From the NCBI GenBank assembly GCA_963789355.1, contig CAWBKK010000010.1, positions 186,001-250,000 of the forward strand: a stretch of DNA of 64,000 nt, given 5' to 3'. Source of the DNA: Gaiellasilicea sp963789355. Its GTDB lineage: Bacteria; Actinomycetota; Thermoleophilia; Gaiellales; Gaiellaceae. Below are positions 57,278 to 64,000 of this stretch, piece after piece (within the stretch, counting starts at the first letter, position 1; every line of letters starts with the position of its first letter). The translations under genes and the position numbers were made by a program. The notes beneath the pieces are model-generated. The model was not told where the DNA came from. It was given only the letters and a program-made list of their open reading frames with translations, and did no database searches.

Positions 57278-57468
57278 ACCAGCAGCCGGCGTCCTCGTCG
57301 CGGAAGACGCACGCGTTCCGGCCCGACTCGAGCACGAGGTCGAAGTAGCGGCGGTCGAGCGGCTCCTCCGTCCACCAGCGGTCGACGACACGCCACTCCT
57401 CGCGGACGAGCGCGACGCCCTCGCGGTCGACGCGAACCGGCACACCGACCGGGCTGGCTTCCACCAAG
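57261..57468 (-). CDS. DUF6504-like protein linked to imuB
   Basis: A protein of about 68 residues ending in VDRWWTEEPLDRRYFDLVLES...DEDAGCWFSQRA. Similar short proteins follow the DNA polymerase Y/ImuB gene in many actinobacteria and carry the label DUF6504. The start is a TTG at 57468 or GTG at 57465, 16-19 bp after the imuB stop. It is probably cotranscribed with imuB and under the same SOS control. Its part in the mutasome is unknown. Confidence 0.7.
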
Positions 57469-57484
57469 GCCGGTCGGGGAGCGT

Positions 57485-58669
57485 TTATTCGTCCCGCGGC
57501 ACGAACAGCGACCGGGTCTCGGGAATCCGCGACCACGGCGCCACCTCCACGACTGCGACCACCGATCCGGAGCCCGTCGAGGCGCGCACCTGGCGCAGCC
57601 CGTCGCTCAGGCGTGCCTGCACCTCGTCGCCCACCGGCTTGACGAGCTCGAGTTGCTGGCCGGTCGACTCGGAGAGCTCGACCGCCTCCAACCGCAGCTC
57701 GACGACGGGAGCGGGAATCTCGAGCAGCTTCGGGCCGAGTGCCGCCCGCAGACGCGGCCGGTCGGCCGTCGGCTCGCGCAGCGTCACCGTCCGCCGCCAG
57801 GAGCCGCCGCCCACGACCTTCGCCGAGAGCGCGAGCTTGCGGAACGGCCGGCCCGCACGCTCGGGGCGGGCGAGCAGCCGGTCGAGCAGCGAGCCGAAGG
57901 CACGGCGAAGCGTCAGCTCGTTCCCGACCGCCTCGGGGAACTCGAGCGCCTCGACGAGCTCTGCGGCCGGACGCCGCCCGCGGACGCGACCGCTGTCGCC
58001 GCCGCGCGCGAGCCCCCACGCCTGCCGGCCTTCCCGACCGAGCCGCTCGGCGACTGCTCCCCCGGGCAGGGCGGCCAGCTCCCCCAAGCGGCGCACCCCC
58101 ATCCCTTCGAGCTCCGCGTAGCGATCGGCCGGGAGCGGCAGGAGCGAGAGCGGCAGCGGTGCCAGAAAGCCCTCCTCCTTGCCGGCCGACACGACGAGTG
58201 CCTGCCCGGGACGCGCGACGCTCGCCGCCGCGAGGGCGGCGAACCGGCGCTGCGCCGCGCCCGCGCGTGGATCCCAGGCAGCTCCGACGGAGGCGAGCGC
58301 CCGCTCGAGCGCCGCCTCCAAGCCTCCGTACAGTCGCTCGACGCCCTTCGTCTCGAAGTAGACGCGCCCCGGCTCCTCGGGATCGACCGCGAAGCCCGAG
58401 TCCTCGAGCCGCTGCAGCACCCCTTCCCACTCGCGCTCGACCGCCGCCGGATCCTGCTCGACGAGGACGAGCTGCGGGCACATCGCGAGCGCCTCCCCCA
58501 GCCGCATCCCCGGCTGCACGCCGGCGAGCTCGGCGGCCGCGGTGACGGGCCCGACGAGCTGCTCCGTTCCGGGCAATGGCGACAGCGCCGCCGGGACGAG
58601 CGCCAGCCTCGGCTTGTCCCGCAGCGCCGCGCGCAACTCGAAGCCGGGGATGAGGAGACAGGCGATCAC
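57485..58669 (-). CDS. imuB: DNA polymerase Y family protein ImuB
   Basis: A 394-residue Y-family polymerase homologue. The N-terminus is CLLIPGFELRAAL, where active polymerases have a DMDAFYAS-like motif, so the first catalytic acidic residue is missing, as in ImuB. The fingers, thumb and little finger regions follow (VERLYGGLEAALERAL, YAELEGMGVRRLGELAALP). ImuB is the non-catalytic hub that joins DnaE2 to the beta clamp in SOS mutagenesis. The GTG at 58669 lies 3 bp after a LexA box. Confidence 0.9.
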   Translation of the reverse strand: MIACLLIPGFELRAALRDKPRLALVPAALSPLPGTEQLVGPVTAAAELAGVQPGMRLGEALAMCPQLVLVEQDPAAVEREWEGVLQRLEDSGFAVDPEEPGRVYFETKGVERLYGGLEAALERALASVGAAWDPRAGAAQRRFAALAAASVARPGQALVVSAGKEEGFLAPLPLSLLPLPADRYAELEGMGVRRLGELAALPGGAVAERLGREGRQAWGLARGGDSGRVRGRRPAAELVEALEFPEAVGNELTLRRAFGSLLDRLLARPERAGRPFRKLALSAKVVGGGSWRRTVTLREPTADRPRLRAALGPKLLEIPAPVVELRLEAVELSESTGQQLELVKPVGDEVQARLSDGLRQVRASTGSGSVVAVVEVAPWSRIPETRSLFVPRDE

Positions 58670-58671
58670 GG

Positions 58672-58683
58672 GAACATATGTTC
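58672..58683. promoter_or_regulatory. LexA (SOS) box 1
   Basis: GAACATATGTTC is a perfect palindrome matching the Gram-positive/actinobacterial LexA operator (GAAC-N4-GTTC). It is directly before the imuB start codon. Confidence 0.88.
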
Positions 58684-58690
58684 TACCTAC

Positions 58691-58702
58691 GAACACATGT
58701 TC
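58691..58702. promoter_or_regulatory. LexA (SOS) box 2
   Basis: GAACACATGTTC, 19 bp centre to centre from box 1, about two helical turns. It lies between imuB and the divergent histidine kinase gene and includes the upstream alternative ATG (58697) of the kinase. Confidence 0.85.
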
Positions 58703-58753
58703 CTGTCAAGTGCCTTCGCTCAGGTCCTCCTCTCACATGCCGATAGAGCGAGA

Positions 58754-60340
58754 ATGCGGCTGCTCGAGCGTCCCGACGTCTGCCCGCCCGACGAGGAGAG
58801 GTTCGGCCGCTTCACCAAACTTGCCCGCCTGACGCTGAACGCGCCGGTGGCGCTCGTCTCGCTCGTGGACGGCGAGAGCCACTTCTTCTCGACCACGGAC
58901 CTACCCGAGTCGTGGGCGTCGGAGCAAGCGACCCTGCTCACCCTCTGTGCCGAGGTCGTCGAGAGCGGCGAGCGGCTCGTGGTCACCCGCGGCGCTGTTG
59001 GCTACGCGGGCGTCCCGCTCGTCTCGGCCGACGGACCCGTCCTCGGCGCCTTCTGCGCCGTCGACAGCGAGCTGCGCGAATGGACGAAGGAGGAGCTCGA
59101 GATCCTCGTCACGCTCGCCGACGCGGTCTCGGCCCGCATGCAGCTGCTCGCCTCCACCGAACGGGCCGGACGGCTCGTCGAGGACAAGCAGGCGATCCTC
59201 GAGTCGCCGCTCGACTGCATCCTCGTCATGGGCCTCACAGAGAGGGTGCGCGCCGAGGAGGCGCTGCAAGCCGCGGAGGAGCGCTACCGGTCGCTGATCG
59301 AGAACATCCCGCTGGCCACGTACATGCACAGCGTCGAGGTGCCATTCCGTTCCCTCTACGTGAGCCCGCAGATCGAGGCGATGCTGGGTTACACGCCCGA
59401 GGAGTGGGCCGCCCGCCCGGAGTTGGCGACGGAGGGAATCCATCCCGACGACTGCGACCGCGTGGCGGAGCTCGCCCGCGAAGCCCGCGCGAACGGCGTC
59501 GCGACGCGGAGCGAGTTCAGGTTCCGCGCCCGCGACGGCCGGACCGTTTGGGTGCTCGACCACACGATTCCGGTCCGCGACGCCGACGGTCGGACGATTT
59601 GCCATCAGGGGTTCCTGCTCGACATCACCGAGCAGAAGCAGCTCGAGGAGCAGCTGCGCCAGTCGCAGAAGATGGAAGCGATCGGGCAGCTCGCGGGCGG
59701 GATCGCGCACGACTTCAACAACATGCTCACGGGGATCAGCGGCTACGCCGACCTCCTGGCCCACTCGTTCGACGCCGGCGACCCCCGGGTCGAGGACGTC
59801 GAGCAGATCCGGAAGGCGGCCGCCCACGCCGCCGCGCTGACGCGCCAGCTGCTCGCGTTCGGGCGCAAGCAGATGCTGCGGCCGCAGCGGCTGGACGTGA
59901 ACGATGTCGTTCGCGATCTCGAGAAGATGCTGACCCGGACGATCGGCTGCGAGGTCGAGCTCGAGGTCTCGCTCGCCGACGGGCTGGCGCCGGTCGAGTC
60001 CGATCCCGACCAGCTCGTCCAGGTGATCCTCAACATCGCGCTGAACGGACGCGACGCCATGCCCCACGGCGGACGACTCACGCTCGCCACCCGCAGCGTC
60101 GAATCCGGCGCCGACCGCTACGTCGCGGTCGAGGTGACCGACACGGGCACCGGGATCGACGAGCACGTGCGGAACCGCCTCTTCGAGCCCTTCTTCACCA
60201 CCAAGGATCAGGGCAAGGGAACCGGGCTCGGCCTGGCGACCGCCTACGGCGTCGTCAGCCAGAGCGGAGGTCGGATCGAGGTCGAGACGGCGCTCGGCGC
60301 GGGATCGACCTTCCGGGTGCTCCTACCGGCTGCCGCTTAG
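58754..60340 (+). CDS. GAF-PAS sensor histidine kinase
   Basis: A soluble hybrid-free sensor kinase of 528 residues. It has a GAF domain (about 10-150, LNAPVALVSLVDGE), a PAS/PAC domain (about 185-305), the HisKA dimerisation domain with QLAGGIAHDFNNML (His phosphorylation site) and an HATPase with NGRDAMPHGG, DTGTGI and GKGTGLGLATAYGV. No receiver domain or adjacent regulator is present. The start at 58754 fits the GAF N-terminus; an ATG at 58697 inside LexA box 2 would add 19 residues. It may be SOS-influenced through the shared promoter region. Confidence 0.9.
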   Translation: MRLLERPDVCPPDEERFGRFTKLARLTLNAPVALVSLVDGESHFFSTTDLPESWASEQATLLTLCAEVVESGERLVVTRGAVGYAGVPLVSADGPVLGAFCAVDSELREWTKEELEILVTLADAVSARMQLLASTERAGRLVEDKQAILESPLDCILVMGLTERVRAEEALQAAEERYRSLIENIPLATYMHSVEVPFRSLYVSPQIEAMLGYTPEEWAARPELATEGIHPDDCDRVAELAREARANGVATRSEFRFRARDGRTVWVLDHTIPVRDADGRTICHQGFLLDITEQKQLEEQLRQSQKMEAIGQLAGGIAHDFNNMLTGISGYADLLAHSFDAGDPRVEDVEQIRKAAAHAAALTRQLLAFGRKQMLRPQRLDVNDVVRDLEKMLTRTIGCEVELEVSLADGLAPVESDPDQLVQVILNIALNGRDAMPHGGRLTLATRSVESGADRYVAVEVTDTGTGIDEHVRNRLFEPFFTTKDQGKGTGLGLATAYGVVSQSGGRIEVETALGAGSTFRVLLPAAA

Positions 60341-60343
60341 AGT
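60338..60343 (+). promoter_or_regulatory. -10 element (TAGAGT) before the glycosyltransferase
   Basis: TAGAGT includes the stop codon of the kinase and ends 6 nt before the ATC codon at 60350, the same distance as at the other leaderless starts in the window. Confidence 0.4.
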
Positions 60344-60349
60344 CGCTCG

Positions 60350-61459
60350 ATCCGGATCCTGTTCACATTCACCGGCGGGCGCGGGCACGTCGAGCCGCTG
60401 CTGCCGCTCGCCGCGGCCGCGCGCGCCGCGGGACACACCGTCGCTGTCGGCGGCCGCGAGTCGATTCTCCCCGCCATCGAGCGACTCGGCTTCGACGTCC
60501 ACGCAACCGAGCCGGCGCCGAAACCGCCGGAGCGGCTCCCGCTGCAGCCGCTCGATCCTGAGCGCGAGGCACGGGACTTCCGGGACGGCTTCGTTCTTCG
60601 CGCACGCGAGCGTGCGCCGGGCGTGGAGGCGCTATGCCGCGGGTGGAAGCCGGACGTCGTCGTCGGCGAGGAAACCCACTACGGCGCGCTCGTCGCCGCG
60701 GAGCGGCTCGGCCTGCCCTTCGCGAGCGTCGTCGTGCTCGCCGCAGGGACGCTCGCGACGCACGAGCTCGTCGCCGAGCCGCTGAACGCCGTTCGCGCGG
60801 AGTACGGGCTCCCACCGGATCCGGCGGCGTCGATGCTGTCGCGGCGGCTCGTGCTCGCGCCGCTGCCGCCGAGCTACCGCGATCCCGAGTTCCCCCTGCC
60901 GCCCGCGACGACCCACTTCCGTCCCGCCGCCGTGGCGCCGGCCCCGGACGACCGTCCCGACGTGGTCTACGTCACGCTCGGGACGGTATTCAACCTCGAG
61001 TCGGGCGACCTCCTCTCGCGCGTTCTCGCCGGCGTGGCCGAACTGCCCCTCGAGGTGGTCGCGACTGTCGGGACGGAGCTCGACCCGGCCGAGCTCGGGC
61101 CGTCTCCCTCCCGCGTTCGCATCGAGCGGTTCATTCCACAAGCGGAGGTGCTCTCGCGCTGCAGCGCGGTGGTCTCACACGGCGGTTCCGGAAGCGTGCT
61201 CGGTGCGCTGGCTCACGGGCTGCCGCAGGTGCTGATCCCGATGGGCGCCGACCAGCCGCTCAACGCGGCGCGCTGCGAGGCGCTCGGACTTGCGATCGTC
61301 CTCGACGCGATCGAGGCGACGCCGGCGTCGGTCCGGAACGCCGTCTCCACGGTGCTCGGCGAGCCGCGCTACCGAATCGCGGCCGCCCGCTTGCAGGCCG
61401 AGTTCGCGGCGCTCCCGGGGTCTGAGTTCGCCGTCGAGCTCCTGGAACGGCTGGAATAG
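60350..61459 (+). CDS. GT1/MGT-like glycosyltransferase with a non-canonical start
   Basis: A GT-B glycosyltransferase of about 369 residues. The N-terminal half begins IRILFTFTGGRGHVEPLLPL, where homologues have MRILFTFTGG, and the C-terminal half has the donor-binding SHGGSGSVLGALAHGLPQV and DQPLNAARCEALG. It probably glycosylates a small lipophilic acceptor. Between the kinase stop and 60622 the frame has no ATG, GTG or TTG. ATC at 60350 is where Met is expected, 6 nt after a -10-like element. The first canonical start (GTG 60623) would delete the first 91 residues. The frame is the same as the kinase gene, so stop read-through is a second possibility. Confidence 0.75.
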   Translation: MRILFTFTGGRGHVEPLLPLAAAARAAGHTVAVGGRESILPAIERLGFDVHATEPAPKPPERLPLQPLDPEREARDFRDGFVLRARERAPGVEALCRGWKPDVVVGEETHYGALVAAERLGLPFASVVVLAAGTLATHELVAEPLNAVRAEYGLPPDPAASMLSRRLVLAPLPPSYRDPEFPLPPATTHFRPAAVAPAPDDRPDVVYVTLGTVFNLESGDLLSRVLAGVAELPLEVVATVGTELDPAELGPSPSRVRIERFIPQAEVLSRCSAVVSHGGSGSVLGALAHGLPQVLIPMGADQPLNAARCEALGLAIVLDAIEATPASVRNAVSTVLGEPRYRIAAARLQAEFAALPGSEFAVELLERLE

Positions 61460-61474
61460 GGGGCCGAGTTGCGG

Positions 61475-61508
61475 GCGCGTGCGCGACGCCGACGCGAGCA
61501 CGCGCTTT
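61475..61508 (+). terminator. Possible terminator hairpin after the glycosyltransferase
   Basis: GCGCGTGC (61475-61482) and GCACGCGC (61498-61505) form an 8-bp perfect stem followed by TTTG. The loop is long (15 nt), so this is a moderate candidate. Confidence 0.4.
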
Positions 61509-61534
61509 GAACGTCGTGGCGAACGTGCCAGACT
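61507..61534 (+). promoter_or_regulatory. Promoter of the FAD oxidoreductase gene
   Basis: TTGAAC (61507-61512), a 16-bp spacer and CAGACT (61529-61534). The GTG start is 7 nt further on, so the transcript would be leaderless. Confidence 0.5.
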
Positions 61535-61541
61535 GACCGCG

Positions 61542-62924
61542 GTGAGCACGACAGCCGACACGATCGAGATCGACGCCGCGGCGTTCGGAGGCGAGATCAT
61601 CGGCCCGGCGGACGGAGGCTACAACGTCCACCGGAGAATCTGGAACGGCTCGATCGACCGCCGCCCCGCCGCGATCGCGCGCTGCGCGGGTGTCTCGGAC
61701 GTGATCACGGCGGTCAAGGCCGCGCGGGCGAGCGACCTCCCGGTGGCGATCCGCAGCGGCGGCCATTCGTTCCCCGGTTACTCGGTCGCGGACGACGCGC
61801 TGATGATCGACCTCTCCCCGCTGAAAGGCATCCGCGTCGACCCCGAGCGGCGCACTGCACGGGTGCAGGCCGGAGTGCTGCTCGGCGAGCTCGACCGCGA
61901 GACGCAGGCGTTCGGGCTCGCGGTGCCCTCCGGCATCGTCACCCACACCGGTGTGGCGGGGCTCACGCTCGGAGGCGGGATCGGCTGGATCATGCGCAAG
62001 CACGGACTCTCGGTCGACCGACTGCTCTCCGTCGACCTCGTCACGGTGGACGGCCAGTTCGTCACGGCGAGCCACGACGAGAACGCCGAGCTTTTCTGGG
62101 GGCTGCGCGGCGGCGGCGGCAACTTCGGGATCGCGACCGAGTTCGAGTTCGAGTGCGTGCCGCTCGGGCCGCAGGTGCTGGCCGGTCCGGTGATCTGGCC
62201 GATGGAGCGCTCCGGCGAGGTGCTGCGGTTCTACCGGGACTGGGTCGCGGACGCGCCCGACGAGCTGATGACGATCGTCGTCCACCGCAAGGCCCCGCCG
62301 CTGCCGATCATCCCACCCGAGCTGCACGGTCAACCGGTCGTGATGGTGGTCTGCTGCTGGATCGGCGACCCCGAGGAGGGCGAACGCTTCATCCGGCCCC
62401 TGCGCGCCTTCGGCTCACCGGTCGCGGACGTCTGCGTCCCGAAGCCGTTCCTCGCCCACCAGGCCATGCTCGATCCGAGCTTCCCGCCGGGACGCTGGTA
62501 CTACTTCAAGAGCTGTGACGTCGCCGAGCTGAGCGACGACGTGATCGACCTGACGGTCGAGCACTCGCTCCGGATCCGGTCGCCGCTGACCTCCTTCCCG
62601 ATCTGGCAGACGGGCGGAGCAGTCGCCCGCGTGGGCGAGGACGAGACCGCGTTCAACGGACGCCGAGCGGGCTTCACCTACAACATCGGCGCCTGCACCG
62701 AGACCGGGGACGGCTTCGAGGAGGAGCGCGACTGGGTCCGGAGCTTCTGGTCCGCGCTCGAGCCGTGGCACCAGGGCGTCTACGTCAACTTCCTCGGCGA
62801 CGAGGGCGCCGACCGGATTCACGAGTCCTACGGGGCCGCGAAGTTCGCGCGGCTACAGGCGCTGAAGACGAGGCTCGATCCGGACAACTTCTTCCGGATC
62901 AACCAGAACATCCCGCCCGCCTGA
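61542..62924 (+). CDS. FAD-binding oxidoreductase (berberine bridge enzyme-like)
   Basis: A 460-residue flavoprotein of the PCMH/BBE family. The FAD domain has IRSGGHSFPGYSVADDALMIDLS with the His for covalent flavin attachment and GVAGLTLGGGIGWIMRKHGL; the C-terminal BBE domain ends in YGAAKFARLQALKTRLDPDNFF. The second flavin-linking Cys of bicovalent members is not seen. It oxidises sugars or alcohols with oxygen as acceptor in known relatives; the substrate here is unknown. It lies directly after a glycosyltransferase, and secretion signals are absent. Confidence 0.9.
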   Translation: MSTTADTIEIDAAAFGGEIIGPADGGYNVHRRIWNGSIDRRPAAIARCAGVSDVITAVKAARASDLPVAIRSGGHSFPGYSVADDALMIDLSPLKGIRVDPERRTARVQAGVLLGELDRETQAFGLAVPSGIVTHTGVAGLTLGGGIGWIMRKHGLSVDRLLSVDLVTVDGQFVTASHDENAELFWGLRGGGGNFGIATEFEFECVPLGPQVLAGPVIWPMERSGEVLRFYRDWVADAPDELMTIVVHRKAPPLPIIPPELHGQPVVMVVCCWIGDPEEGERFIRPLRAFGSPVADVCVPKPFLAHQAMLDPSFPPGRWYYFKSCDVAELSDDVIDLTVEHSLRIRSPLTSFPIWQTGGAVARVGEDETAFNGRRAGFTYNIGACTETGDGFEEERDWVRSFWSALEPWHQGVYVNFLGDEGADRIHESYGAAKFARLQALKTRLDPDNFFRINQNIPPA

Positions 62925-62939
62925 GGCGTCCCGCGTCGA

Positions 62940-63446
62940 TCAGGTCGCGGTCAGCGCCTGCTCGAGCTCACGGGCGCACCGCTCGGCGACCGCCTCGATC
63001 AGGACCCGCTCCGCCTCGCCGAACGCGTGTGGGTCCTCGAAACCCAGATTCAGCGCGCCGATCACCCTGGCCTCGGCGTCGCGCAACGGAATCGTCGCGC
63101 ACGCGTGATCCGCCTCCTCCACCCGAACGAGCCCCGGGTGGTCGCAGGCGAGCTGCTCGTTGCTCTCGATGAACAGCGCCGCCGGACGGCGGAGCACCTC
63201 CGCGAGCGGGTACGGCGCGTTGGCCGGAAAGGCGAGGTGCACCGGACCCTCCGAGTACGGCGTCACGCGGGAGACCTCGATCCGGGTGCCGTCGTCGGAC
63301 ACTGTCGCGACGAAGGCGGCGTCCGCACGCAGCGACTCGAGCTCGGCCGCGACGAGGAGCGCCGCCCGGTCCGCCGGGGTTCGCGACCCACCGTCCGAGT
63401 AGATGGCTTCTAGCCGGCGCATGAGGTCGGTGTCTTGTTGCTCCAC
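62940..63446 (-). CDS. GAF domain protein
   Basis: A 168-residue GAF protein (MRRLEAIYSDGG..., LFIESNEQLACDHPGL, ATIPLRDAEARVIGALNLGF). It would sense a small ligand, but no output domain is present. The GTG at 63446 is favoured by TAGTCT 8 nt upstream; the ATG at 63515 is also in frame and would add 23 residues. It is convergent with the FAD oxidoreductase, with a 15-bp gap. Confidence 0.75.
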   Translation of the reverse strand: MEQQDTDLMRRLEAIYSDGGSRTPADRAALLVAAELESLRADAAFVATVSDDGTRIEVSRVTPYSEGPVHLAFPANAPYPLAEVLRRPAALFIESNEQLACDHPGLVRVEEADHACATIPLRDAEARVIGALNLGFEDPHAFGEAERVLIEAVAERCARELEQALTAT

Positions 63447-63520
63447 AGCGAGGCAGACTAGCTCGGCCCGATCTCGGCCGCAGGCCTCGGGAGTGAACGC
63501 GACACGGACCTTCATCAGGC

Positions 63521-63526
63521 TAGGCT
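63521..63526 (+). promoter_or_regulatory. -10 element (TAGGCT) of the rhomboid gene
   Basis: TAGGCT ends 7 nt before the ATG at 63534. It lies in the 87-bp region shared with the divergent GAF gene. Confidence 0.5.
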
Positions 63527-63533
63527 GATTCGG

Positions 63534-64000
63534 ATGGCCGAAATGCTCAGGTGCTACCGGCACCCCGACCGCGAGACGGGCGTCTCCTGCTCCGAATGCG
63601 ACCGTGGCATCTGCCCCGACTGCATGACGTTCAGCCCCGTCGGAATCCGCTGTCCCGAGCACTCGGGGCAGGCGCAGGGCGCGCGCCGCATCGTCCAGAA
63701 CGTGAGCCGCAGCTCGGCGCGGTACCCCGGGATCGTCACGAAGGCGCTGATCGCGATCAACGTCGGCATCTACCTGCTCCAGCTCGCGGGCGGCGCGGCG
63801 ATCAACGCCAACTCCGGCTGGATCTTCGAGCACGGCGCCCTCTTCATCGAGCGGATCAACTCGTCCGACGAACTGATCGGTCTGGCCCACGGCGAGTGGT
63901 GGCGCCTGCTCTCGGCCGCGTTTCTGCACTACGGCCCGATTCATCTCGGGATGAACATGCTCGCGGTCTGGTGGATCGGCCGGCCGCTCGAGGACTGGCT
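63534..64000 (+). CDS. Rhomboid family intramembrane serine protease (3' truncated by window)
   Basis: An N-terminal part of 155 residues, open to the window end. It starts with a Cys/His-rich zinc-finger-like segment (CYRHPDRETG, CSECDRGICPDCM, CPEH) as in many actinobacterial rhomboids. A first membrane span (KALIAINVGIYLLQLAGG) follows, then GEWWRLLSAAFLHYGPIHLGMNM, the conserved His/Asn region of the active site. The catalytic GxSG lies beyond the window. It would cleave membrane proteins within the bilayer. The start is supported by the -10 element 7 nt upstream. Confidence 0.9.
   Translation, partial: MAEMLRCYRHPDRETGVSCSECDRGICPDCMTFSPVGIRCPEHSGQAQGARRIVQNVSRSSARYPGIVTKALIAINVGIYLLQLAGGAAINANSGWIFEHGALFIERINSSDELIGLAHGEWWRLLSAAFLHYGPIHLGMNMLAVWWIGRPLEDW

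Noticed and set aside
57653..58753. Start of the histidine kinase far upstream at 57653
   Set aside because: This part is antisense to imuB and has shadow composition; the GAF domain starts after 58754.

Overview
The window is GC-rich bacterial DNA with densely packed, often overlapping genes. It fits a monoderm actinobacterium, most likely of the class Thermoleophilia (Gaiellales/Solirubrobacterales). The markers are MurT/GatD lipid II amidation, SepF and DivIVA but no FtsA/MinCDE genes in view, an FHA-MerR regulator pair, a one-motif RsiG-like c-di-GMP protein, ImuB/DnaE2, a tRNA without encoded CCA, and many genes that look leaderless (a TAnnnT -10 element 6-8 nt before the start codon). 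The taxonomic assignment is inference from gene content.

Layout. 1-2.0 kb: two tandem PLP-dependent decarboxylase paralogues, the first cut by the window edge. 2.0-4.2 kb: murT-gatD on the minus strand. 4.4-6.6 kb: a subtilase with N-terminal ALWG motifs and a VSWSD-type repeat. 6.8-9.5 kb: a membrane GGDEF/HD-GYP protein that carries both c-di-GMP synthesis and degradation motifs. 9.6-11.1 kb: a homing-endonuclease-associated repeat protein and a class II glutamine amidotransferase. 11.3-13.3 kb: two convergent sigma70 genes. 13.4-16.9 kb: GAF protein, uppP, small membrane proteins and one frameshifted gene.

16.9-22.0 kb (minus): rsiG-like, FHA, MerR (FtsR-like) and apt form one tight operon behind a fused nucleotidyltransferase/phosphohexomutase and a CDP-alcohol phosphatidyltransferase. 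22-25 kb: an amidohydrolase, a GH99-like protein, tRNA-Pro(GGG), a secreted protein and an XRE regulator. 25.2-35.9 kb (minus): housekeeping cluster proS, ispG, rseP, dxr, cdsA, uppS, frr, pyrH, tsf, rpsB, giving isoprenoid and undecaprenyl precursors, phospholipid and translation factors. 35-43.4 kb (minus): rluD, lspA, DksA-like, DUF167, divIVA, yggT, sepF, yggS, pgeF, cca, ridA, a degenerate HisB-like protein and murA (cell division and wall).

43.5-64 kb is more accessory: HD protein, a secreted GH-A glycosidase-like protein, aminotransferase V, EEP nuclease, glycosyltransferase, two GH15 genes (one frameshifted), dnaE2 with an 11+1+11 bp palindrome inside its reading frame, a cupin, imuB behind two LexA-type boxes, a histidine kinase, a glycosyltransferase with no canonical start codon, an FAD oxidoreductase, a GAF protein and the start of a rhomboid protease.

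The most interesting signals are the RsiG-like c-di-GMP motif next to FHA/FtsR-type regulators, the dnaE2 palindrome, the catalytically degraded HisB paralogue, the apparent AUC-initiated leaderless gene, and the symmetric divergent leaderless promoters.
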